Of a DNA stretch of 5,005 bases, positions 1-5,005 are shown piece by piece; the first letter of the stretch is position 1; each line of letters begins with the position of its first letter. This stretch comes from an uncultured Ruminococcus sp. Its GTDB lineage: Bacteria; Bacillota; Clostridia; Lachnospirales; Lachnospiraceae. Location of the stretch: NCBI GenBank assembly GCA_900555215.1, contig USKR01000122.1:1-5005 (forward strand), given 5' to 3'. The translations under genes were made by a program, and so were the position numbers. The notes under the pieces are model-generated. The model made no database searches. It had not been told where the DNA came from and saw only the letters and a list, made by a program, of their open reading frames with translations.

Positions 1-485
1 GGATATTCTCTGTGCTGCACTGCCATCACCTCACCGTCATCCGCAACGGCTGTAACCCGCAGTTCCTCCGGGATGGCGGATGCGTCCGCCGCAAGAGAAT
101 GATACCTGGCGGCAGGGGCTGTCTTTGGAATCTCCTGAAACAGAGGGCAGGTCCTGTCAAATTTTACATTTGACTGTCTCCCGTGCATCAGCTCTTTCGC
201 ATAGGTAATATCCGCTCCGAACGCCGCGCACACCGCCTGATGCCCCAGACAGACGCCCAGAAGAGGGATTTCCTTCCCCAGCTCCTTTACCGCCGCAATG
301 ATGATCCCCGCATCCTCCGGTCTGCCCGGTCCCGGAGAGAGGATGATGCGGTCCGGATGCATGGCGCGGATTTCTTCCACTGTCATCTCATCGTTCCGTA
401 TGACTTTGATCTCAGGATCAAACTCCCCGATCATCTGGTACAGGTTGTAGGAAAAACTGTCATAATTATCGATCAATAGTATCAC
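1..485 (-). CDS. trpG: Anthranilate synthase component II, glutamine amidotransferase (partial, C-terminus off the left edge)
   Basis: This is the glutaminase subunit of anthranilate synthase. It releases ammonia from glutamine and passes it to TrpE for conversion of chorismate to anthranilate in the cytoplasm. About 161 residues are visible, beginning VILLIDNYDSFSYNLY, a classic class I amidotransferase N-terminus. The oxyanion-loop motif SPGPGRPEDAG is at residues 50-60. The nucleophile elbow GVCLGHQ has the catalytic Cys at 79. GRQSNV and RYHSL follow, and the reading ends at VMAVQHREY. The catalytic His-x-Glu near the C-terminus lies beyond the window. The start is GTG at 485, preceded by AGGAGGTG five bases upstream and overlapping the trpE stop as GTGA, which implies translational coupling. 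No fused TrpD domain can be judged here. A PabA role (aminodeoxychorismate synthase) is possible for this family, but position after a Trp T-box and trpE favours TrpG. Confidence 0.95.
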   Translation of the reverse strand, partial: MILLIDNYDSFSYNLYQMIGEFDPEIKVIRNDEMTVEEIRAMHPDRIILSPGPGRPEDAGIIIAAVKELGKEIPLLGVCLGHQAVCAAFGADITYAKELMHGRQSNVKFDRTCPLFQEIPKTAPAARYHSLAADASAIPEELRVTAVADDGEVMAVQHREY

Positions 486-1963
486 AGATCCACCTCCTCT
501 GCAGATTTCAGCGCATCCATCACAGCTCCCGCCTTATTGATGCATTCCTGGTATTCTTTCTCCGGCACAGAATCAGCTACGATCCCGGCTCCGCTGCGCA
601 CAAATACTCTGCCGTTTTTCTTATAGGCAATGCGGATCGCAATACAGGTATCCATATTTCCAGTAAGGTCGATATATCCGATGGCGCCTCCGTAGATGCC
701 TCTCTTGTTGTTCTCCAGTTCACCGATGAGCTGGCATGCCCGGATCTTCGGTGCACCGGAAAGGGTCCCCGCCGGGAGGACTGCCTCAATGGCGTCCAGG
801 GCGTCACAGCCGTCCCGGATCTCGCCCCTCACCGTGGAACCGATGTGCATTACATGGGAAAATCGCTCGATGGAATGAAATTTCTCCACCTGAACTGTAC
901 CGAACCTGCTGATCTTGCCCAGGTCATTCCGTCCCAGGTCAACCAGCATATTGTGCTCGGCAAGTTCTTTTTCATCTGCCAGCAACTCTTTCTCCAGCGC
1001 CTTGTCTTCCTCATCCGTCTTCCCCCTCGGCCTTGTGCCGGCAAGCGGAAAGGTATGGAGCACGCCGTTCTCCAGTTTCACCAGCGTTTCCGGGGATGCG
1101 CCCGCCACTTCCACGTCCGTCCCTGAGAAATAGAACATGTACGGGGAAGGGTTGATCGTCCTGAGCACCCGGTAAGTGTTCAGCAGGCTTCCCTCAAAAG
1201 GAGCTGCAAGCCGGTTGGAAAGCACGATCTGGAAAATGTCGCCCTCCCGGATGTGATGCTTCGCCTTCTCCACCATGGAGCAGAACTCCTGCCGTTCAAA
1301 CAGTGGGAGGACCTCTCCTGTAAGATGCCCGCCCGGTTCTTCCTTTTTCTCTCCGGCACGAAGAAGGGCACTCATCTGTTGCAATTCCATGACCGCCCGG
1401 TTGTATTCTGTTTCCAGCGTTTCCGGCTCCCTGTCCCCGAGAAGCATGTTTGCGATCAGGATGATCTTCTGCCGGAAATGGTCAAAAGCGATCACCTTGT
1501 CAAAAAGCATCAGGTCCACATCTTTAAACGCCTCGGTATCTTCTGCCTCTGTCCGCACAGCAGGCTCACTGTATCCCAGATAGTCATAGGAGAAATATCC
1601 CACCAGCCCTCCGGTAAACGACGGAAGATACTCAAAGCGGGGACTCTTGTGATCCGCAAGGATCTGCCGGAGATACCCGGACGGATCATCTGTCCTGAAC
1701 CGGACTCCCCCTGCATTCATCTCACCGTTCATGCAGGTAATCTCCATCTTCGGATCATATCCGAGAAATGTGTATCTGCCCCATTTTTCATCCGCCTGAG
1801 CTGACTCCAGCATGTAGCAGTGAGTAGATACATTCTTTAAGATCTTCATCGCTTCGATGGGTGTACAGATATCCGAAAGAATCTCGCAGCTCACCGGGAG
1901 CACCTTGTACTCCACTGTCTGCGCGGTCTTTCTGACGTCTTCGAATTTCGGTAAAACATTCAT
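482..1963 (-). CDS. trpE: Anthranilate synthase component I
   Basis: TrpE converts chorismate plus ammonia (or glutamine, with TrpG) to anthranilate and pyruvate, the committed step of tryptophan synthesis. From the preferred start it has 493 residues, normal for the family. An N-terminal anthranilate synthase domain spans roughly residues 20-165, with the LES motif at 52-54 (MLESA), the conserved site linked to tryptophan feedback inhibition. The chorismate-binding domain spans about 225-480: GDIFQIVLSNR at 241-251, AGTRPRG at 308-314, FSHVMH around His370, PAGTLSGAPK at 397-406, GIYGGAIGY at 422-430 and GAGIVADS at 458-465. Nothing essential is missing. I chose ATG 1963 because AAAAGGAGG lies eight bases upstream and the protein then begins MNVLPKFEDVRK, as TrpE proteins usually do. 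The frame stays open to ATG 2083, but that start has no ribosome binding site. PabB is the alternative; the Trp T-box and downstream trpG argue for TrpE. Confidence 0.96.
   Translation of the reverse strand: MNVLPKFEDVRKTAQTVEYKVLPVSCEILSDICTPIEAMKILKNVSTHCYMLESAQADEKWGRYTFLGYDPKMEITCMNGEMNAGGVRFRTDDPSGYLRQILADHKSPRFEYLPSFTGGLVGYFSYDYLGYSEPAVRTEAEDTEAFKDVDLMLFDKVIAFDHFRQKIILIANMLLGDREPETLETEYNRAVMELQQMSALLRAGEKKEEPGGHLTGEVLPLFERQEFCSMVEKAKHHIREGDIFQIVLSNRLAAPFEGSLLNTYRVLRTINPSPYMFYFSGTDVEVAGASPETLVKLENGVLHTFPLAGTRPRGKTDEEDKALEKELLADEKELAEHNMLVDLGRNDLGKISRFGTVQVEKFHSIERFSHVMHIGSTVRGEIRDGCDALDAIEAVLPAGTLSGAPKIRACQLIGELENNKRGIYGGAIGYIDLTGNMDTCIAIRIAYKKNGRVFVRSGAGIVADSVPEKEYQECINKAGAVMDALKSAEEVDL
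490..499 (-). promoter_or_regulatory. Ribosome binding site for trpG, supporting its GTG start
   Basis: GAGGAGGTGG on the minus strand lies inside the last codons of trpE. It matches the anti-Shine-Dalgarno complement AGGAGGTG and leaves five bases before GTG 485. No ATG is available at the conserved start of the protein, so the GTG is the only sensible initiation codon. Confidence 0.85.
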
Positions 1964-1970
1964 CGCTTCT

Positions 1971-1980
1971 GCCTCCTTTT
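1971..1980 (-). promoter_or_regulatory. Ribosome binding site that decides the trpE start
   Basis: AAAAGGAGGC reads on the minus strand, with eight bases between GGAGG and ATG 1963. It is a near-perfect Shine-Dalgarno sequence. The alternative in-frame ATG at 2083 is preceded only by GC-rich hairpin sequence. This supports the 493-residue TrpE rather than a 533-residue form. Confidence 0.88.
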
Positions 1981-2080
1981 CTGCGTCTGCCAGAGGATAT
2001 TGATGTTTCCAGCCATGCCATTCATAATCCGGCTGGTCTTTCTTTACCAGATGGCATTCTATTCCATCCGCCGGATTATT

Positions 2081-2171
2081 CATGCAGGGCGTCCGCCCTA
2101 TGCCGTCAGATTACTGCCCTGCCCTTTGCGAGCCAGCTCGCACGGTCAGGGCAGTGATCTGACGGCGCATG
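2081..2171. repeat. Composite palindromic element between the T-box terminator and trpE
   Basis: A 91-base stretch is almost completely self-complementary. Its outer ends CATGC (2081-2085) and GCATG (2167-2171) pair. The main arms 2102-2121 and 2147-2166 are 20 bases each with one mismatch, which is a wobble pair in RNA. The core carries TGCGAGC and GCTCGCA (2127-2133 and 2136-2142) around a two-base loop. A side hairpin, AGGGCG and CGCCCT (2086-2091 and 2094-2099), sits between the left end and the left arm, so the whole folds as a three-way junction. There is no T-run on either strand, so it is not an ordinary terminator, and it lies downstream of the T-box terminator. It may be an interspersed palindromic repeat of the REP/BIME or MITE kind, or a structured mRNA leader. 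A single window cannot show copy number. Confidence 0.75.
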
Positions 2172-2186
2172 GCTTACTTGTAAAAC

Positions 2187-2226
2187 AAAAAACGCCCTTG
2201 ACAGATTTTTATTTCTGTCAAGGACG
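2187..2226 (-). terminator. Rho-independent terminator of the T-box leader
   Basis: On the minus strand, arms CGTCCTTGACAG (2226-2215) and CTGTCAAGGGCG (2204-2193) form a 12-base-pair stem with one G-U pair and a 10-base A/T-rich loop, followed by TTTTTTG and four more T down to 2182. The first eight bases of the 5' arm (2226-2219) are also the 3' strand of the T-box antiterminator, so the two structures exclude each other. This is the expected T-box switch. It may also stop read-through from the upstream ABC genes. Confidence 0.93.
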
Positions 2227-2389
2227 AATCATACAAAATAATTATAATCCGCGGTGCCACCTCGAATTCACGGGAGAACTCCCGTACGCTTAGCAGGATA
2301 CCATCATATCCCCGGCAACTAACGTATGCCTCCACGTCGCAGAATACTCTGCCGGATCTCTCCGTACATTTGACTGCGCCCTCAGCGGT

Positions 2390-2392
2390 CCA
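2390..2392 (-). promoter_or_regulatory. T-box specifier codon TGG (Trp)
   Basis: The minus-strand context is CAAATGGACCGCT, on the 3' side of stem I. It is followed by a purine and by the CCGCT strand that closes the stem-I base with AGCGG. A tryptophan codon in this position fits both the T-box bulge sequence and the trpE gene it controls. Confidence 0.85.
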
Positions 2393-2497
2393 TTTGACGA
2401 CTTGTTTCTCACCCGGTTCTCAGCATCCCGGACTCTCTGTAAAGGCATGATCGCCGTTATCTCCGCTTCATCAGTTTAGCGTATTAACTTGTGGTTT

Positions 2498-2526
2498 ACG
2501 ATACCACGGTATTTTCGAATTGTCAA
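2498..2526 (-). promoter_or_regulatory. Sigma-70/SigA-type promoter of the trp operon
   Basis: A perfect -35 TTGACA (2526-2521) is followed by a 17-base spacer and a -10 TATCGT (2503-2498, four of six consensus bases). Transcription would start near 2491, just ahead of stem I of the T-box. The -35 begins seven bases after the stop codon of the upstream ABC gene. Two inverted repeats overlap the boxes and are described in the findings. Confidence 0.82.
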
Positions 2527-2532
2527 CAATTT

Positions 2533-4305
2533 TTAAGAAATCCTTCCATTATCCATCTCATAGACCACATCTGCCACATTCATCGTGGACTTTCTGTGGG
2601 ACACCAGCAGCACAGTCTTATCCCCCCTGCCTTCTTTCAGGGATTTCAGGATGATCCCCTCATTCAGGGAATCCAGGTTGCTGGTCGGCTCGTCCATAAG
2701 GACAAAAGGAGCGTCGTGCAGGAACGCGCGCGCGATCCCGATCCGCTGCTTCTCCCCTCCTGAAAGCGTATCGCCCAGCTCGCCCACTTCCGTGTCATAC
2801 CCTTGTGGCAGAGTCATGATAAACTCATGAATGGATGCCTTTTTTGCAGCTTCCATGATCTCTTCTCTGGATGCCCCCGGCTTGCCGACAGCGATATTAT
2901 TTGCGATGGAATCATGAAACAGGCAGGTCTCCTGCGTCACATAGGATTCCATTTCCCGCAGATCTGCGGTATTGATATCCCGCACGTCCCTGTCTGAGAT
3001 GCTGATCTTACCTCCCTGCACATCCCAGAACCGCATCAGGAGCTTTAGAAGCGTAGATTTCCCGGAGCCGCTCGCCCCGTGGATGCCGATGATCTTTCCC
3101 CTCGGGATTTCCACGGAGTAGTCCTTCAGGATCTTTTCTGTCTCATAGGTAAAGTCCACATGCTCCGCGGCCGCCTTTGTAAATCCTGTGGCAGCTTTCC
3201 CTTCTACTTCTTGCACCTGAGGCTCCTCTTCTAACAGGGAAAGCACCCTCTCCCCGCTTGCAAGCGTCTGGTTCAGATTGTTGGAGAGGCTTGCAAGCGC
3301 CGTTACAGGTCCAAATGATCCCATCATGGAAATGGTTCCCACAAGCATGCCTGTCATGCTCACTTCTCCCGCCTGCTTCAGAATGATCATCAGGAAAAGC
3401 ATGGCAAATGAAAAGGCCAGGATCGCCAGGTTCGTGACAGAGCGCTGGGAAGCTTCCAGACGGTTCAAGTCTTTCTGCACCCTGCCCAGTTCGTCCGAAC
3501 GCTCTGCCATCTCTTTTCTTCTCTGGCCGCCCTGCTGGTACTGGATCGTCTCATCCAAACCTCGGAGAGAGTCCAGGATAAAGCTGTTCAGGTTCCCGAA
3601 TCCGCTGCGGAACTCCATCCCCTTATCCGCTCCTCTGCTTCCAAAATACAGAGGGATCGCCGCGCCGACCAGCAGATATCCTCCCAGCGCAAGGACAGCC
3701 GCTGCCAGGGAGAACTGTCCGATGAACAGAATCATCACAAGAGAGGTCAGCACCGCAATGGCAATCGGCGAGATCGTGTGGGCATAAAACACTTCCAGAA
3801 GCTCAATATCGGACGTAATGACTGAAATCAGATTTCCCTTGCCGCGCCCTTCCAGCTTCGCCGGGCACAGCTTCCGGAGTGCGGCAAACACTTTATGGCG
3901 GATGATCGCCAGAAGCTTAAACGCGATAAAGTGGTTGCAATACTGCTCCCCGTAATGCAGGATGCCCCGCATCACTGCCATAACAGCCAGCGCGATGAAC
4001 AGAGTCTGCAGCGGCATCCCTGGGAAGATTCCTGCGTTTTCCGGAGTCAGGGCATATCCCAGGACTTCCTGCATGGGCTCCAGGATGATATGCATCAGCC
4101 CGAAGCCCGCCAGGATCGTAAGGAAGATGGCGCACAGATACCCGATGGTTCCCAGTGCGATGGCGAGGAGCATAATCGGAAGGAGAGGCTTCACCAGACC
4201 GATCAGACGTCCCATAATGCGGACACCGCTTCTTCTTGCACGGATCCTTCCCCCGTATTCCTCCGCTGTATTTGTACCTGCTGTACTCATACCCGCTTTG
4301 CTCAT
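2533..4305 (-). CDS. Heterodimeric ABC exporter half-transporter, CydC-like (permease fused to ATPase)
   Basis: This 590-residue protein has an N-terminal exporter membrane domain and a C-terminal ATPase domain, the usual length of an ABC half-transporter. Hydrophobic segments lie at about residues 40-70, 101-118, 178-196, 198-220, 291-309 and 318-340, giving six likely membrane helices. The ATPase domain has Walker A GASGSGKS at 410-417, Q-loop Gln458, signature LSGGE at 514-518, Walker B VLMDE ending at Asp538-Glu539, D-loop SNLD at 542-545 and switch His570, so it looks catalytically intact. The start at ATG 4305 is set by AAAGGAGG seven bases upstream; it overlaps the stop of the preceding half-transporter as ATGA, which implies coupled translation and a heterodimer. 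The membrane domain resembles the CydC/thiol-exporter branch by eye. CydDC exports cysteine or glutathione in Escherichia coli, but the substrate here is unknown. A drug or peptide exporter is an alternative. Confidence 0.93.
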   Translation of the reverse strand: MSKAGMSTAGTNTAEEYGGRIRARRSGVRIMGRLIGLVKPLLPIMLLAIALGTIGYLCAIFLTILAGFGLMHIILEPMQEVLGYALTPENAGIFPGMPLQTLFIALAVMAVMRGILHYGEQYCNHFIAFKLLAIIRHKVFAALRKLCPAKLEGRGKGNLISVITSDIELLEVFYAHTISPIAIAVLTSLVMILFIGQFSLAAAVLALGGYLLVGAAIPLYFGSRGADKGMEFRSGFGNLNSFILDSLRGLDETIQYQQGGQRRKEMAERSDELGRVQKDLNRLEASQRSVTNLAILAFSFAMLFLMIILKQAGEVSMTGMLVGTISMMGSFGPVTALASLSNNLNQTLASGERVLSLLEEEPQVQEVEGKAATGFTKAAAEHVDFTYETEKILKDYSVEIPRGKIIGIHGASGSGKSTLLKLLMRFWDVQGGKISISDRDVRDINTADLREMESYVTQETCLFHDSIANNIAVGKPGASREEIMEAAKKASIHEFIMTLPQGYDTEVGELGDTLSGGEKQRIGIARAFLHDAPFVLMDEPTSNLDSLNEGIILKSLKEGRGDKTVLLVSHRKSTMNVADVVYEMDNGRIS

Positions 4306-5005
4306 ACTGCCGCCTCCTTTCCATACTGCTCCAGCTCCATCTGTGACCGGTAAAGCTTCGCATATTCTCCGTTACGCTTCATCAGCATTTCATGTGTTCC
4401 TGTCTCAACTGCAATCCCTCCTCTGAGCATATAGATCCGATCTGCCTCCACCACGTTCGCCAGACGGTGTGAGATCAGGATGACCGTTTTGGTCTCCGCA
4501 AGAGAATAAACCGCTTCCATGATCATCTCTTCACTCTCTGCGTCGATATTAGACGTTGCTTCATCAAATATGTAGACCGGCGTGTCATGCAGAAGAGCCC
4601 GGGCTATGGCAAGGCGCTGGCACTGCCCTCCCGAAAAATTGCCGCCTTTCTCCGCAACCGGCGTGCCAAGCCCCTGCTGCGCCTGAAGGAAGCCCCACAG
4701 GTTCACTTTCTCAAGTGCTTCCCTCATCTCCGCCTCCGCGGCATCCGGTTTTCCCATCCGCAGATTCTCTGCCACCGTCCCCCTGAACAGATAGCTGTTG
4801 TGGCTGATCAGGGTAATATGATCCATCAGGCTGCCTTCCCGGATATCGGAAAGTTCTTTTCCCCGGACTGTCACACTGCCCGTGTATCCTTTATTCCTGC
4901 CCATGAGGATCGCCGCCGCGGTGCTCTTTCCGCAGCCCGAAGTCCCCACAATCGCGGTAAAGCTTCCCGCCGGGAATTCCATGTCAATCCCCTTTAAGAT
5001 CTCCC
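4302..5005 (-). CDS. ABC exporter half-transporter, ATPase domain (partial, N-terminus off the right edge)
   Basis: This is the C-terminal nucleotide-binding domain of a second half-transporter, the partner of the next gene. The frame is open through the right edge: the residues before Met at 4982 read EILKGID, the usual strand before Walker A, so that Met is internal and not a start. Counting from it, Walker A GTSGCGKST is at 13-21, signature FSGGQ at 116-120, Walker B VYIFDE at 136-141 with Asp140 and Glu141, D-loop SNID at 144-147 and switch His172. The usual Q-loop glutamine is replaced by His61 in LISHNSYLF. The protein ends GKEAAV at TGA 4304-4302, overlapping the following ATG. A membrane domain is expected upstream, as in CydD-like proteins, though this is not visible. 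A stand-alone ATPase is less likely given the paired exporter arrangement. Confidence 0.92.
   Translation of the reverse strand, partial: EILKGIDMEFPAGSFTAIVGTSGCGKSTAAAILMGRNKGYTGSVTVRGKELSDIREGSLMDHITLISHNSYLFRGTVAENLRMGKPDAAEAEMREALEKVNLWGFLQAQQGLGTPVAEKGGNFSGGQCQRLAIARALLHDTPVYIFDEATSNIDAESEEMIMEAVYSLAETKTVILISHRLANVVEADRIYMLRGGIAVETGTHEMLMKRNGEYAKLYRSQMELEQYGKEAAV
4311..4320 (-). promoter_or_regulatory. Ribosome binding site of the 590-residue ABC gene
   Basis: AAAGGAGGCG on the minus strand lies within the last codons of the upstream ABC gene and leaves seven bases between GGAGG and ATG 4305. It selects this ATG over the in-frame Met codons further in (residues 6 and 31), which lack a comparable site. 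Confidence 0.82.

Larger units (their letters stand above)
2187..2491 (-). promoter_or_regulatory. T-box riboswitch sensing tRNA-Trp, upstream of trpE
   Basis: This is a leader RNA that reads the charging state of a tRNA and allows transcription of trpEG when tRNA-Trp is uncharged. The conserved T-box AGGTGGCACCGCGG lies at 2262-2249. Its bulge bases TGGC (2259-2256) complement an acceptor end GCCA, as expected for tRNA-Trp with discriminator G. Stem I is recognisable: AGCGG with CCGCT at the base, the AGATA side of the specifier loop, an AGAGAG bulge (2438-2433) and a distal CCGG/CCGG helix. The specifier-loop strand reads AAATGGACC, giving a TGG (Trp) codon at 2392-2390. A small stem-II hairpin is at 2339-2352 and a perfect 7-bp stem III at 2270-2285. 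The antiterminator 3' strand CGTCCTTG (2226-2219) overlaps the terminator. The 5' end is estimated from the promoter, and helix boundaries are by eye. Confidence 0.94.

Noticed and set aside
183..479. 98-codon plus-strand frame opposite trpG
   Set aside because: It is the antisense of a strongly conserved amidotransferase, shows no recognisable protein family and has no ribosome binding site.
1253..1804. 183-codon plus-strand frame opposite trpE
   Set aside because: It lies wholly within the conserved trpE coding region, has no family resemblance and no initiation signals; long antisense frames are common in GC-rich genes.
2102..2166. Long hairpin considered as a second transcription terminator
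   Set aside because: No T-run follows it on either strand, and the real T-box terminator with its T-run lies just upstream.
2000..2293. 97-codon plus-strand frame across the palindrome and T-box
   Set aside because: It crosses structured leader RNA features of the opposite strand and has no ribosome binding site or recognisable domain.
3278..3787. 169-codon plus-strand frame opposite the ABC membrane domain
   Set aside because: Shadow of the complete ABC half-transporter. Its Arg/Pro/Ser-rich composition is typical of a reverse reading of a membrane gene.
3917..4426. Overlapping frames on both strands around the start of the 590-residue ABC gene
   Set aside because: The ABC frame is fixed by its domain structure, ribosome binding site and ATGA junction. 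The others have low-complexity basic sequences and no signals.
4980..4982. ATG at 4982 as the start of a stand-alone ATPase
   Set aside because: The frame continues upstream with EILKGID, the conserved strand before Walker A, and no ribosome binding site with proper spacing is present, so the gene begins outside the window.

Overview
The window reads almost entirely on the minus strand and has a moderately high GC content. It carries ideal AAAGGAGG-type ribosome binding sites, tightly overlapping genes and a T-box riboswitch. Together these point to a Firmicute, most likely a clostridial gut-type bacterium such as a Lachnospiraceae member. The taxonomic part is inference from style, not from a marker gene.

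Layout in the direction of transcription (right to left). From the right edge to 4302 lies the C-terminal nucleotide-binding domain of an ABC exporter half-transporter whose membrane part is outside the window. Overlapping it by ATGA is a complete 590-residue half-transporter (4305 to 2533), so the two form a heterodimeric, CydDC-like export system of unknown substrate. Seven bases after its stop codon begins the -35 box of a new promoter (2526 to 2498). This drives a T-box leader (about 2491 to 2182) with a TGG (Trp) specifier, a T-box bulge matching the tRNA-Trp acceptor end, and an intrinsic terminator that competes with the antiterminator. After the terminator comes a 91-base, strongly self-complementary element (2081-2171) that is not part of the T-box, then about 100 bases of leader, then trpE (1963 to 482). 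trpG starts at GTG 485, overlapping the trpE stop by GTGA, and runs off the left edge.

How it works together: TrpE and TrpG form anthranilate synthase, the first committed step of tryptophan synthesis from chorismate. Transcription into trpEG (and probably further trp genes beyond the left edge) is switched on when uncharged tRNA-Trp binds the leader. TrpE also keeps the N-terminal motif associated with tryptophan feedback inhibition, so control is both transcriptional and allosteric. The ABC pair has no visible terminator before the trp promoter, so its transcript may end at the T-box terminator. A functional link between the transporter and tryptophan cannot be shown from the sequence.

The least explained part is the composite palindrome between the T-box terminator and trpE. 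The upstream ATG that would give a longer TrpE lies inside the end of this palindrome and has no ribosome binding site, so I prefer the downstream start. No transposase, tRNA, rRNA or CRISPR array is visible.
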